In this document: positions 13,201-24,079 of the stretch, in pieces | Layout: the number at the start of each line of letters is the position of its first letter | How positions within the stretch are numbered: position 1 is the stretch's first letter | From: Mesodorylaimus sp. YZB2_4 | Lineage: Eukaryota > Nematoda > Enoplea > Dorylaimida > Dorylaimidae | Assembly (NCBI GenBank): GCA_030248295.1 | Contig: JASANH010001726.1 | Location: 372,001 to 436,000 of the forward strand | Length of the DNA: 64,000 bases | Direction of reading: 5' to 3' | Notes under the pieces: model-generated | The model's database searches: none | What the model saw: the letters and a program-made list of their open reading frames with translations, nothing else | Told to the model about the DNA's origin: nothing | Program-made: the position numbers and the translations under genes

Positions 13201-16200
13201 CTCGGATCTTATTTTTTAGCTTTTTCTCCTTCAATGCTCGGACACGTGGCCATTTTCTGGTCAACTGGGGGCTATTTGAAAATTTTTCAGCAGCAGAATT
13301 CATTCCTGCGTTCATGCAAAGTTTCGTTTCGATTTGCGACATACAGTCTGTAAAGTTCCCTCGTAAGCTAACAGCATGACCCTAGATGTGCAGTAGAACA
13401 CCACAAACTGACCGTGGGTGTCCTTCATCCGTTTCAGGTTCATGAAGGCAGTGTTATCGATTTTATCTCGGAACAAGCTGAAACTGCCGAAGATTCATCG
13501 TCGAGTACTCAATCTCGTGCGGACTCCGCTGTACGGGACCAAGTATTAGATCGCAGCTGCCGGGCCTCTACTCCGGAATCAATGTTTTATGCGAGTCAGA
13601 CTGCCTATGGCACTGAATATGATCAATTAATGTCGGATCGGTCATGTTTCATGGACAGTACGTCCAACGTGGGTCTGGCTTCCACGATTTCTACTCGTGC
13701 AGAGATGACGTCAAAAACGAGTGTCAAGTTCGAAATGATGAAAAACGCGGAAGAATTGCGAGGCGCTGCATCAAGAGTGATGGAACAAGTGGTTCAAGTG
13801 AGTGATGGCGCTTTTGTAATTTGGGGAAGGATTGGGATTTGGAGGTGTGGACGGGCTGGAAGACAGATATCAGGTGTGACACACTGAATGACTGGTTGAG
13901 AAATACTTTTTCCACAAAGCGAAGAGCTCATGTCACTTTACACCGCCGCCAGTGGATTGAACATCCAATCATGTCCTGCAGAAGGGCGTCCGGTTTGTGT
14001 TCTGGGGTAAAAATTTGTGTGTAATACCGTAAATTTCAAAAGATTGAAAGCCTAGACTTGAAAAAGCTTTGTTGTTTCCAAGTTCGAAAATATGGATAAA
14101 TGTTCGGTTTCTATCTTTCTTGCCGCGTTTGAAAACGAGTGACGAGTATATTGGGGAATCGAACATGTTGTCCCCAAAAAAGTAGATGTTTGGTGTGTGT
14201 AGTCTGGTGCAAAATTCTCGTTTGGTCATATTGAAAAGTAAGCTCGCTAAAATTCAGGTATAATTCTTTACGGCACACCCGAGATCTCAGAAACTAAACT
14301 CAATTTTCCCAACCGAATCTGGCAAGTTTATCCTGAACAGCTGCTCTCCTCCTGTCCTGCCACCTGCCTCTCACGAGAGAAGCACCAAAGCCGAGGTGCA
14401 AAACTGCAGCCTAGCAATATGTTCTGAGCATATGTATGTAGTAATTAGCAGCCAAAAATGAGTTGATGCAGTATTTATCTACATCATGCTGTAAATCAGT
14501 AAGTCAGCTGAAATTAGGTTAGTAGTGCTGTGACAGTGAAAATTGCGCATCTTTGAACCTTGCATGAGACCGTAGACCCGTTTGAAATATATTTTGTGAG
14601 ATTTCAGGCGGGGTTAATGATAAAATGTGTAAAGCAGATCCCTTCGTAACTTTTTGAGGAGCGTAGTGATAATTCGTAAAGATCGCCTCTTTACATACTG
14701 AGTGACAACAATTATACAAGTCGCACTAACCTGTTTCGTATTTTGTTAAGTGGCTGGATAGCCTCTGTTGTTTCTCTCTGTCCAGTATACTAGGCGGTAA
14801 GGCAGAGCGGTCGCCTTGTTGAAAAGCAGGCAAGTAACTATACAGGACCAAGTTCTCCCTCCTGCCCTAACTTTATTCTGTGCCCAGACACGCAGCAAAG
14901 TGCCTTTCAAGGGTAAAAACGGTTTTGTGGGCATTGCTGGGCTGTCATACCAACAAGACAAATCAAAATCGTGATCAATCACGATTTTGATGTTGTCCAG
15001 ACTTTTTGACCCAGGAATCCTTAGCTCCTTGCTCCTCGTCATACACGCCATCAGCGGGCCACAAGCTCGCCAAAAACTCTTATTTACAGAGAAATCTAAA
15101 TCGTCGGCATTATCGAGAGGAAAAATTTCTGTATCAGTCGTTTACCGATAATGCAATTTTCGACCGATATTATCGCTCAACCAGGCGATATATTTAGACA
15201 TTATCTGGCATGCTTATAGGAAACTTCCCTTCCATGGACGGCAAACAAGTGGGCATGGTCAGTTTTCCCACTCAGACAAAGTTGTCGTTGATGGCCGTGG
15301 TGCCAGGTCCAGTCATGGTCAAACCGACCTCTTCACAAAATCACGTCACGTTTTTTAGGAACAGTTAACAACTTGGTAAAAGATTTCAACATTGGATGCC
15401 AGTGATAGGAAGCGAAAAGACGTACAGTAGGCAATGTAATGTAAGTACATTGTAAAGAATGCATGGCTAATAGCTGTTAACGAGTGTAAAGTTCCTTCGG
15501 CTTGGGTGATGGTTTGCTGATCCATTATTGATTGTCAGTGTGTACTGTGTATTGCCGGATGGGGGCAAGCATGTGTGCAGAGGCCGTGTTCTACAAAAGT
15601 GTGCAATGACATATTAGAATCGCGTCAGTCATTAAAATAATCGGAGCAGGTAAGTTCAAGAATCTATTTTCAAGTGGCACTGACACTGGAGAAACTGTGC
15701 TTGCGTAAGAGTTGCCAATACCAGGGGTTATGTTTCATGGCGCCAGAGTGTACTAGCATGGTTGAATTGGAGAAATACTATTGTTGACGTTTTTCAGGCT
15801 TTGAAATGCGCTCCAGAAGATATTATTGAACACGCGTACAATCTGGGGGTTTTGGAACGATCGTCAATGGCGTTGAATGTGGAAGCGATCGAAGCGGATG
15901 CAGCGAGGAATGATTTGGCGGATGGTATGGAGCCGGAACATGTGGCTAATCCAGTACCGTTGACCACGTTGACAGTACAGGACTTGGATGAATTGGATAT
16001 GGAATGTGATCAAGGAAATGAAGCGTGTATGTTCGCTAACGAGATTACGACATTGTGCGATGGTCTTTTGGATGGTGGTCCGTTTTTATCGTCGATGAAT
16101 TACTTGACTGGTCACGATGATGAGCAGTTGGCGTTTGTGAACGCGTTTTGCTCCAATGACGGTATGATTGGAGCGTGTGATTCGGAGGGGGCGGACGTGT

Positions 16201-16211
16201 GTCTGCTGTGA
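7235..16211 (+). CDS. C2H2 zinc-finger protein, 5 exons, 751 aa
   Basis: Coding exons are 7235-7485, 7893-8940, 11676-11858, 13438-13797 and 15798-16211. All have GT donors and AG acceptors, phases agree, and they sum to 2256 nt. I chose ATG 7235 because it is the first ATG of the frame. The N-terminal half is charged and rich in R/K/N. Three C2H2 fingers follow: C364/C367/H380/H385, C389/C392/H405/H409 and C418/C421-type spacing ending H431/H437 (second Cys at 418, first at 415). The third finger is split by intron 2. The C-terminal third is acidic and Ser/Asp/Glu-rich without obvious domains. A nuclear DNA- or RNA-binding role is expected from the fingers, but the family is not recognised. 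Finding orthologues with the same split finger would confirm the model. Confidence 0.85.
7486..7892 (+). other. intron 1 of the zinc-finger gene
   Basis: Donor GA|GTAAGT and acceptor TATTTCAG|C restore an Asp codon across the junction. I see no repeat or RNA gene inside. Confidence 0.75.
9029..9710. mobile_element. hAT-like non-autonomous transposon with perfect TIRs
   Basis: Perfect 18-bp terminal inverted repeats TAGCGTTCGTTCGGGATC lie at 9029-9046 and 9693-9710. They are flanked by a perfect 8-bp duplication TTGCTGAC (9021-9028 and 9711-9718), the target-site length of hAT elements. Just inside each end is an array of GATCCC/GATCCCGG hexamers, the kind of subterminal array hAT transposases bind. 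There is no transposase frame, so it would need a helper in trans. It lies in intron 2 of the zinc-finger gene. Perfect ends suggest a fairly recent insertion. Confidence 0.88.
10024..10342 (+). mobile_element. CAAGTA MITE, copy 1 (hAT-like)
   Basis: Ends are CAAGTACGGGCA and TGCCCATACTTG, which are inverted. Flanks are GTGTCTAT (10016-10023) and GTGCCTAT (10343-10350), an 8-bp target duplication with one mismatch. Inside are a G-run and gatcagatcagatcgcctaa. The element has no coding capacity and sits in intron 2 of the zinc-finger gene. A second full copy in the opposite orientation is at 50403-50723. Confidence 0.85.
10758..11508. mobile_element. element bounded by inverted TTACCGCCG arrays
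   Basis: GTATCGCC at 10758 and GGCGATAC near 11500-11507 form the inverted ends. Inside the left end the motif TTACCGCCG and variants repeats about six times; inside the right end its complement CGGCGGTAA repeats about five times. The core holds a short (TA)n run near 11337. This is the layout of a non-autonomous DNA transposon with subterminal repeats. I could not settle the target duplication. It lies in intron 2 of the zinc-finger gene. Confidence 0.6.
12060..12752 (+). mobile_element. CAAGTA MITE copy 3, broken and carrying a SINE
   Basis: The internal part gatcagatcagatcgcctaa (about 12078) and the right end TGCCCATACTTG (12741-12752) match the family at 10.0 and 50.4 kb, but the left inverted end is missing. 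Between them, about 12420-12680 matches SINE family 1 (ttctattctggctga, aggatgccctcg), so the copy is longer than normal. It lies in intron 3 of the zinc-finger gene. Confidence 0.65.
12976..13345. repeat. foldback element with long imperfect inverted arms
   Basis: The left arm (about 12976-13090) and right arm (about 13230-13345) are imperfect reverse complements. Shared blocks include TGTCGCAAATCGAAAC, CTTTGCATGAA and GACCAGAAAATGGCCAC. Transcribed as part of intron 3, it could form a stem of about 110 bp. No protein is encoded. Confidence 0.75.
13798..15797 (+). other. intron 4 of the zinc-finger gene
   Basis: Donor CAA|GTGAGT and acceptor TTTTTCAG|GCT are in phase 0. I found no transposon ends. 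The only structure noted is the palindrome at 14962-14991. Confidence 0.7.
14962..14991. repeat. perfect short hairpin
   Basis: ATCAAAATCGTGAT and ATCACGATTTTGAT flank a 2-base loop. The arms are perfect 14-mers. No terminator-like U-run or host gene for a small RNA is evident. Confidence 0.7.
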
Positions 16212-16463
16212 ATGGTGAGTGGGTTGCGGCCTTGTGTTCGAGAAGATGAATATTTTTTTAAGTGTGTGTTCGTGAATTTTCGCTTAGTTTAGCATGTAAA
16301 TAAGTGTAGGTCGTAAAGATTGGGTAAAACGAGTTGATGAAGTAGAAGAGTTGATGAATAACCAAAGGCGGTGTTGAGTTTTGTGTTTCTTTGTGCCTTA
16401 CTAAGGAAATTTTTTTACGTTGTGTAGTGTGCTTCTGGATAGCCTTTGTAGTGCTGTGCGTAG

Positions 16464-16469
16464 AATAAA
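16464..16469 (+). promoter_or_regulatory. candidate poly(A) signal AATAAA
   Basis: AATAAA lies about 250 bases after the zinc-finger stop codon and is the first consensus signal downstream, giving a plausible short 3' UTR. Confidence 0.6.
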
Positions 16470-17029
16470 AAGACGTTGGAGGGCCAGGTGAAACAAACGT
16501 AATAACCGAAAAGACATCCGAAAAGAAAGAAAAGAAAAGAACCGAAAAGACAGCCGACTAGTTCAAAAGTTCTCAAAATGTAACTTTTTTGAAAATGGAT
16601 AAATTGTTCTTTTTTATATTTAACTTTTTACTTTTTTAGAGACAATATGTGTGTGTTAGTGTGGCCTTCAGCAAAAAGGTTTTTTTAGTCGAGAGCACGC
16701 ATAGAAAAAAAGAAGCATAGAAGGAAGCCGTAAAAAAAGGATATGACCAGGCCTGAGCACTCGTTCCACGTGGTTCACCTCCACTCGCCTCTCCGAGCAC
16801 ACCAGTTATCATCGTAGAGCGGATACAGCAAGGGTTACAGCCGAAGCGTTGACTGCAATAGACAGTGCACTTCACTGCTTCCCCTGATCACATGCACCTG
16901 GGATGTTAGCTCAGATCGGTTCATGTCGGATCCCCTTGTATCACAAGCACCCAAGTGCAGGTCACATGAATCGTCAGTGGGTGTCAAAAAAGGTATTACA
17001 GTAACTTCACTGTCTACAGAGCAAACTAA
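16470..17029. other. intergenic sequence 3' of the zinc-finger gene
   Basis: An A/G-rich stretch with repeated aaaagaa occurs near 16510-16560. No gene is supported. Confidence 0.45.
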
Positions 17030-17039
17030 TCTCGTCGAT

Positions 17040-17310
17040 CAATAAAAAAGTTCACGAAGGGTTTCCGTTGGTTTTTGAAACGCTCCTGCGATTATAGCCG
17101 AAGGCAGTTTTGGTAGAGAAGAAGTCACATACATACAGTGCATTGCAGTATATTGTAGCAAGAATGAGCAACTGCTAAGAATACTTTCAACCAAGATGCT
17201 TTTGCTAAAGATATCCAAATCAATCAGACCCAGAATCAAATAATCTATGGTCTATTTCTGTGAAAAACGAAACCACGGCCACAGCCACAGGTTTAAAAGC
17301 AAGGCCCCAG
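17040..17310. repeat. dispersed repeat, copy paired with 19.9 kb
   Basis: The block matches 19915-20145, including aatcaatcagacccagaatc and aataatctatggtctatttc. Both copies lie in the receptor neighbourhood. Function and class are unknown. Confidence 0.7.
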
Positions 17311-17659
17311 TGAGCATAGTACATACGAGGGGTGAACATTCGGGATACGTAGGGTCCAGGCGGTGGAACGTTCGAGTGCACAGCACGTCCAAGTACTAAC
17401 CTGATTCTTAGCGGAACTGTACCAGGCAGCTTTCGCAGCCAGTCAAACGTCGAGGATGCCATATGATACCATTGAAGCAACAGGTTTGTCAAAGCACCTA
17501 AAGTGCGGCGAGAAGCCGTGCAGGCAAAAGGGTAGGTGTCGGGCATCTCATATGGTTGGCAGGCACGTACTGTATCACGCCAGACGATTGTTCAAAATGC
17601 TTGCATGGCCCACGATTAAATTTCAAGTTAAAACACTTTTAAAAACGCACTTATTATTT

Positions 17660-18475
17660 CTTTTTTGATTGTAGTTAGCTGAGCTAATGTCCACAAACTT
17701 CTTGTTCCCCAGAAACTGCCCCGCTGCTTGCGCTCCCAAGTCTACTCATCTACGATTATATGACACGAAAAAGGCTATGTAACTTCTGATTGTGCCCAAG
17801 AAGGCACTGAAGCATGGGTTTTCCTGCTGACGTTTGCGCTGATAAATGAAAAATTTAGCCCACAGAAGAAGCACATTAACTGCAACCGAAACATCTAGCG
17901 ACCCAAGAAGTACCGTTTCAGACGACAAATTACAAGAAAACGAACACGACGCTAATTTATTCTGAAAGAGCTCCCAAAAGTCTGTTAGGCATCTACATTC
18001 AAAAAAGTAATGCTCGATTGTATCTGGAGATACCTCGCTTAACTGACAGGTCTCGGAGTTCAGAATTTTCCTGATAAACAAAAATCGACCCGTTGGTATA
18101 ATTCGATGCAAAAGTTTCCATTGGAAGCTTTTGAGTTGCGGGGTGATCTGCATGTGCTGCAACAGTTGAAAGAATGGCGTGATCTCTAGAGTAAAAAAAT
18201 CTCTATCCCAGGCTTCCTGGGCGGTTGGTGGAACGTACTGATTTGAAACCATATCAGAATAAAATATTTCAGATCGAGCACCGCGAAGCTGAATATAAGA
18301 ACTGGACTTGGAACTAAAAAAATTGCTTGTGGAAACCGAGGATCGTCTTGAGCGAGCACGCTCAGCCCAGCTGGATTATCTCTAGCCGTCTTCTTCCACT
18401 GCGGAGGTAGGGCCTGAAGTACCTGTCTATATCTCAGCCATTCATTCATAAATTATTCTCATTATTTATTTTATT
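17660..18475 (-). pseudogene. non-LTR retrotransposon C-terminal remnant
   Basis: The frame at 17746-18252 carries a zinc-binding reverse-transcriptase tail: SFQWKLLHRIIPTG, then IEHYFFECRCLTDFWELF, typical of the zf-RVT region at the end of LINE ORF2. An upstream segment (18186-18449) in another frame reads as the preceding linker (LPPQWKK). The two frames are not continuous, the catalytic RT core is missing, and no start is credible, so this is a truncated 3' remnant. Confidence 0.75.
18465..18470 (-). promoter_or_regulatory. candidate poly(A) signal for the 339-aa receptor
   Basis: Minus-strand AATAAA lies about 150 bases beyond the receptor stop codon at 18620. It could instead belong to the adjacent retrotransposon remnant. 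Confidence 0.4.
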
Positions 18476-18619
18476 TCACCTTGCGACTTCTCTTAGTTTG
18501 ATCACAAAAAGTAGTTCGAGTAAATGTAGTTGAATCATCAGACTATGTACTATCTCTGCGCCACTGCACGTAAGTCGCCAGTAATACAAGTCTGCCTTTT
18601 TTAAAAAAATTCCATTAAC

Positions 18620-19639
18620 TCAAGGAAAAAATTTTTTTAACCATGGCACAGATTCTGAAATCATTTGACGAAAATGCTTGCTAACGGCAAATACGACATA
18701 GAAATCGCAGATATCGAATATTTCGACGAGGGCGTCGACGATCGAAGCGAACAAGTGGCTGTGGCACTTGTAGAAACTGGGTATGGCAAACACGGCGGCA
18801 TAGTAGGTGCTGAGCGCAGTCATGGACAGAAAGTTGAAGGTGGATTCGGAGACAGCCAGGAGCAGCAGGACCTTCTGGCGGGCATTCTTCTTTCTCGTCT
18901 CAGCGGAGGCGGCGGACGTCATTTGGTCGACTTTCCTCATCTGACGTCGATAGAGCACGATCATGGCTGCATCGCACGACACCAAAACCAGGGTGGCCAC
19001 GATGCGAGTGGCATTGCGGAAGTGGGCCAGTGCTCCCGCAGTCAGACTCTGGGTGTAGGCCTCGTCGACTGCCACGTGGTAGAGCCCGAGCTGGGCATCG
19101 AGTGCGGGGTAGAAACGGAAACAGTCGAAGACGCTGGTGCTGACCCCCGCGGCCAGGCAGCACGCGCAGGCCACCAGTTGGCGGCGCGTGTGGCCGGCGT
19201 CCTTGTACTTGAACGGCCTGGCCAGTGCGAAGACACGATCGACAGCCGTGGCCAGGGTCAGCAGGAGGGACGTGCTGATGAACATGTTGACCAGGGGGAA
19301 TGAAAAGTGGGCCGTGAACCACATGCACGCGTAGCTAGCTCGGAACCAAGTCACGCCCTGGCGTCCTTCCGAGCCAGAGAACCAATAGAAGGTGGCCACG
19401 TAGATGGCGTAGGTGACCACTTCCACCGTCTGACTCATGGTCAGCATGATCTGGTAGGCGAAGGCCGTGTCGCTGCTGGCCTTCTTCTTGAACGCAATGA
19501 AGCAGAGGGTGTAGCCGAAGAGACCGGCCACCACGTGCAGTGGCATGATGATGTCGTAGGCGATCAGGGCAGCCGTGTCGCCCGCCGACTGAGAAGAGGC
19601 GCAGGAGTCGTCGGAAAGGTTGGCTGGGGAATTGATCAT
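18620..19639 (-). CDS. intronless rhodopsin-like 7TM receptor, 339 aa
   Basis: A single open frame from ATG 19639 encodes seven hydrophobic segments, roughly residues 26-50, 60-84, 105-133, 153-175, 212-230, 255-280 and 295-320. A DRV triplet (134-136) at the end of segment 3 stands for the DRY motif. Segment 7 reads DFYVVF rather than NPxxY. A Lys/Arg-rich loop (231-256) would face the cytoplasm, so it is a plausible plasma-membrane G-protein-coupled receptor; the ligand is unknown. The N-terminus has N-glycosylation context (NLSD). The coding sequence is visibly richer in G+C than its surroundings and lacks introns, unlike the receptors at 33-43 kb. Paralogous remnants lie at 20.1-20.3 and 24.6-25.9 kb. 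Confidence 0.86.
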   Translation of the reverse strand: MINSPANLSDDSCASSQSAGDTAALIAYDIIMPLHVVAGLFGYTLCFIAFKKKASSDTAFAYQIMLTMSQTVEVVTYAIYVATFYWFSGSEGRQGVTWFRASYACMWFTAHFSFPLVNMFISTSLLLTLATAVDRVFALARPFKYKDAGHTRRQLVACACCLAAGVSTSVFDCFRFYPALDAQLGLYHVAVDEAYTQSLTAGALAHFRNATRIVATLVLVSCDAAMIVLYRRQMRKVDQMTSAASAETRKKNARQKVLLLLAVSESTFNFLSMTALSTYYAAVFAIPSFYKCHSHLFASIVDALVEIFDICDFYVVFAVSKHFRQMISESVPWLKKFFP

Positions 19640-19914
19640 GATTCTTTTCGTAAACTAGAATATTCCCTAAAGGGTATCAAAATGCTTAAAATGCGTGGTC
19701 ACGAAATTCTTTTCTCCCGAGTCTACTGTCCGGAGGTCTCGCGGTACATACAGAAGCAATAGGAGCAAGTACGATCTGGGTCGTGGCCGAGAGTATGACG
19801 TCAGTGTTCTCTTTCACTGAAGTCTCAGGTGTGAAGAAGCAGCTCATTGATCATTTTTACAGCTAATGCAAAACCTAATGTCCCTCCGTGAACTAAATTA
19901 GACATTTTTGAGGG

Positions 19915-20145
19915 ATTACATTAAAACGAGGCAGTTTTGATGGACAAGAAAGCACATGCTTTACAGTGCAAGTATACTGTACATAGCAAGAATGAGCAGC
20001 TGCTAAAGATAACACATCTGGCAAAGATGCTTTGCGAAAGATATCCAGATCAATCAGACCCAGAATCGAATAATCTATGGTCTATTTCTGTGAGAACAAA
20101 ACCACAGCAAGCCTGAGCCACAGGGGTAAAAGCAAGTCTCCAGGG
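19915..20145. repeat. dispersed repeat, copy paired with 17.0 kb
   Basis: It shares about 220 bases with 17040-17310. It directly truncates the receptor fragment at 20146-20225, which suggests it was inserted into, or duplicated with, a receptor copy. Confidence 0.7.
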
Positions 20146-20225
20146 AGCACTGCGTCGCCAGCCGACTGACGATGAGAAAAGGCGCAGGAGTCGTCGGAAG
20201 GGCTGACTGTGGAATTGATCATGTT
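20146..20225 (-). pseudogene. N-terminal fragment of a receptor paralogue
   Basis: The minus-strand frame reads MINSTVSPSDDSC then SAGDA, matching the start of the 339-aa receptor (MINSPANLSDDSC, SAGDT). Homology stops where the dispersed repeat begins, before the first membrane segment, so it cannot encode a receptor. Confidence 0.75.
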
Positions 20226-20282
20226 CGCCTGTGTGGTGCCGCTAAAATGGAATGGTACCATAGAGGACAGTAGAGCATGCAT

Positions 20283-21677
20283 CTAGCTCTGTCCTCAACC
20301 TCATCGTTGCACACAACACAACATGGAGTCATAGACATGGTGGTTGCTTGCCGCTGAGTGAAGCTTCTTTTTTATCTTTAGCTTCCTTTCTCAGACGTTT
20401 AAACGTTACATTAAACCTGCTGCAGTATCCCTAGTCTCATAAAAGTAGATGCATGTACAGCAAACAGTTTACTCGACTGCAACAACACAGGGACGAGTAG
20501 ACCGAGAACTATGCTAATCAAATCATGTCAAGCAAGTGCAACAAAGGCAGAACAGAAAAGGGGAGGTACGAGCATGCCTGGTACAATTATCACAACGCAC
20601 CAAATTTGAGGTGCCACAAAGAGCTAAGTGCAGGACGATAAACCGTAAATACTCAAATTCCAGGGGCTTACAGTGTAATAAACCCGGAGCTGGCAAATTA
20701 TTCGGGTGGGGCTTCAGGGAACTTAAAGTTTGTAACACATTCCGGCCAAAATGTGATCACCTTTTTGTAATATTTCGTTGCAGCCCCTCCCCTCAGTCGC
20801 CACTCCTGGTTGCACTACTTGCTCCTTTGGACAACATCGCTGACTTCGTCTTCCCAAGGGGGGGGGTCGGTGGGGTCGGCGACATTTTGGTTGCTTGTAA
20901 AAATTGAAGTTTTTAAATTAAAAATTTTTCCCGCGGAAATTTAAAATTAGTTTTTGACTTTTTTAATATAAAAAATAAAATTTTTCTTTACGGGGAGATG
21001 GGGGTCAAAAATAACAAAGGCACCTGCACACCCTTGCCGGGCGGAAGGGGGCTCTGAAAAATGAGAAGGGTCCCCCATTTACAAAATTTTTCCTGAATTG
21101 CAGCCGATAGAAGACTTGGTTTGACCAAAGGAGTGAGGTTTTTTCTTCGCGCATTTACCAGCGGCAGGATCACGAAAAATGGTCGCCGCCCTACAATACT
21201 TGTGTGTGAGCTGGCCGTTGTAATGACATTTTCAATGTCTGTTGTACATAGCTGACGGCGAGTCTGAGCGCACTTCCAAGCATAACAATATTAGTCTTCG
21301 TGCACATCAGTTGTCCAGAGTTGTTCTTTGCCATTCAAGATCTTAGGGATGTCACACCTGTCGATAGGTGCATGACAGATTGACCGAGCACGAAAGAAGA
21401 GCCTAGCATCCAGAAAGGTCAAGTTAGGTTTCACTCGGGCACGTAAAACGATTGGAAAGGGCTAAAAGCAGCTTATAACTTAGTCATGAGGGTCCGTGTT
21501 TTGAATGTAGAGCCGCTCATACTGTCATCTTATGGAAATCTTTACTTGATAGGGTTTGAGGGGGCAGAATTACTCACAAAGAGGCGGAGTTATTTTTAGG
21601 AGTGAAAATCAAAAGCTCCTTCACATTTGGACATCCAAGTTCAATGAAGGAGCAACACCCGCTCTTATAGCCTGCTA
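20283..21677. other. unassigned intergenic sequence
   Basis: No exon or transposon end was recognised. A G-run lies at about 20862. An AT-rich segment at 20900-21000 has no further structure. Confidence 0.45.
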
Positions 21678-22080
21678 GCAGTCAAACTTACTAAGTACGG
21701 CTGCGGGGAGACCAGCGCACACATCAGCCACACTGTGTGTCTCCACTAGGAGCACCTCCACGCGAGGGCATCCTGGACAGGACACCGACTTCCTCGGACG
21801 ATGGCGGGTGGGCTTTGACCCTTGTCTGTGTTTGACGACCGAGACTGTCTCCTCGTTTGGCTTCCGTCTCTCCACTCAAGCGCACCTCAACGGTACCAGG
21901 CGTGCCCCCCCCACCGCCTGGTGCGCAAGGTCAGCGAGGGTTTATACAGACAAACAGTTTATGCAAACAGACCTCCGTCACCTGGCATTGAACCCGGGAC
22001 GGACGCAAGAGCCACTCGCTTGGCTACCACGACGAATGCCGAACAACTGCACCTCCGCGGCCGCGCAGCACCCGTTCTAT
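21678..22080 (-). repeat. tRNA-derived SINE, family 1, long copy
   Basis: On the minus strand the head is GGTGCAGTTGTTCGGCATTC (about 22050) with B box GGGTTCAATGCC (about 21986). The body runs through tggcgggtgggctttga and its complement to the aggatgccctcg landmark (about 21765). It is collinear with the copy at 40.4 kb, in the same orientation. Confidence 0.75.
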
Positions 22081-22340
22081 CTAGCACATCAGCCGGCGCC
22101 GCATATGGGAATTTACAGATGATCTCGTTTTCACATAGCATGCTGTCCATCCTGTCCACCAGTCCGATGCCAGGAGCCAAGCTGACGAAGCTATTCCCAA
22201 GTTCCCAATCCCCCAGAAGGCCGATGCACATGCTGTACAGGATAGACGCAACCGTTTTCCAAAGCCCACATCTCGGCCAAATATGCAACTGGTCGAAGAC
22301 ATGACCTGACTGTAACTCACACTCATCACCCCTACGTGGT

Positions 22341-22391
22341 GTCATTCCATGGCAGATCACCCCTACGTGGTGTCTTCTGCCATGGAATGAC
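22341..22391. repeat. 16-bp inverted repeat with duplicated loop
   Basis: GTCATTCCATGGCAGA (22341-22356) and TCTGCCATGGAATGAC (22376-22391) are perfect complements. The loop repeats the 19-bp sequence atcacccctacgtggtgtc that also precedes the left arm. Confidence 0.8.
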
Positions 22392-24079
22392 CCTTGGTAG
22401 GTAAGACCACGGGGGAGATTAGCAGTGTAGACCAGTGAAACCTCAGCATGTCTGGTCGATCCGGGCCCCCCATCATTCTCTACGGCCTCCTCGAGAGAAC
22501 CGATAATCGAGAGAAACACTACCGGTCGCCCCTGTTACATAACCAGTCGTAAGTACTTTCTCGCTCATAAGTATGAGACAGCGATAGAATAACATCGAAG
22601 CTGACAGAACATTGTACCCGCGGCCGTACAGCGTGAGGGCTGGAATTTGTAATGAGCAGATAATGACATCACTCGCAGAGAATAGCTGACGTGAGTTGCC
22701 ACGCTCAATAAGATTATGCTAACTAAGCAGTGCCTTCCTTTAAGCAAATCAGTTGTCCTCACTGCCTTCTTTTTGTGCTCTACCTGATAATTGGCCATAT
22801 GAACCAGTCGATAGTCGACAGGTGACGTCTCCCAGCAAGGGAGATCAATAATTTTTCCCCACTCATCATGGCCCACAGGCACGAGGGTAACAGAAGGTCT
22901 AGTATCGCGGAACAGTTTAGTTGTGCTTCATCGGAGTATGGAAGAGGGTTGAAAGCGGACCAAACAAGGAGTCTTGAAGAGTATCAAGGGTGTAACATGT
23001 GCCTGGAGCCAACAGTGTCGCCATCGATTGGCACGAGGAACGTAGTCAATCCCTCGGGTTGATGTTTCACCAGTCGTAGCCTACTACAGTGGAGGCCAGA
23101 AACTGCAGCTCTGACATTTATGCTGCTCCACGCGGCACCACCTACGCGCCCCAAAGGATTCGTCCGGCGGGACTCAGGCTCAGGGGGGCGGTTAACCAGG
23201 CAGGACGTGTTACAAAGGCAACTACGCGCTTGCAGTCAGGATGCGTGTCCTTGTGCGTGGCGCCGCTATCATGTATCTCCATCAACATTCGGCGGATGCA
23301 CTAAGCGAGAGTGCGGCCCAAAAAAAGGCGTGGCTAGTGCTCATGAATAGCAGCACCCCAACGCCATTCTCCGACGCTGCAGGTATGACTTCCACTCCTC
23401 GCACGGGCGGGGTAGCCTACACGGGTCTCTGCAGGTCCGAATCACTCACTGCGCGGTCCCAATAGCCGGACGATAGCAACGTGCAAGGTTTACTATGCCG
23501 ACTAGCAGACACCTCCACGACGGGTTGGTCGTACACGAATACACGAGCAGGTAAATGAAGGGCGAAAGGAAGCCGAACGCTAGTAGCCAGACACGGCGGT
23601 CTAGACGGAATCAGCAACGTGAACTGAGGACTTACCGCACCGTGTCTGGTGGGCTGACGACCTAGAACCAATATGGAGAGATACCGGTTTGATTTGGCTA
23701 GATCTGATCCTGTGCCAGGAAGGCCAGGACGACACAGGATCTAGCCAGAATTTTAAAAAAAGCTACATACTAGGATTCTCTTGCGGAAAACGACTTGCTG
23801 CCACCCATTGCTGGATAAACGCATGCAGTGCAGTAAATCGTAGTGGTAATCTCAGAGGCGGGTGCTCTGTTCCCGCTCGAGTACTACTGTAGGTCTTTTA
23901 TTCAGGAAATGTTGATTGGCAGTTTATGACCCTCTGTCAGACGAAAGCTTTTTACAGCTTCCAACCTTTACATACTGGGGTCTATTGTACCTTATGTTCA
24001 TAATCACCAAGCACAGGTTTATTGAAGCAGTTCACTTTCTGTAAGAATCTTATTATGTCAGTGCACTCGAGGGTGAAGG
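22392..24079. other. unassigned intergenic sequence
   Basis: No open frame here carries a recognisable domain on either strand, and I saw no repeat boundaries. Confidence 0.4.

Noticed and set aside
14750-14860. A tRNA-like sequence around ggcggtaaggcagagcgg
   Set aside because: No B box at the right distance and no cloverleaf.
18665-19303. Long + strand frame with Gly/His/Gln-rich product
   Set aside because: It is the mirror of the 339-aa receptor; GC-rich codons leave the opposite strand open.
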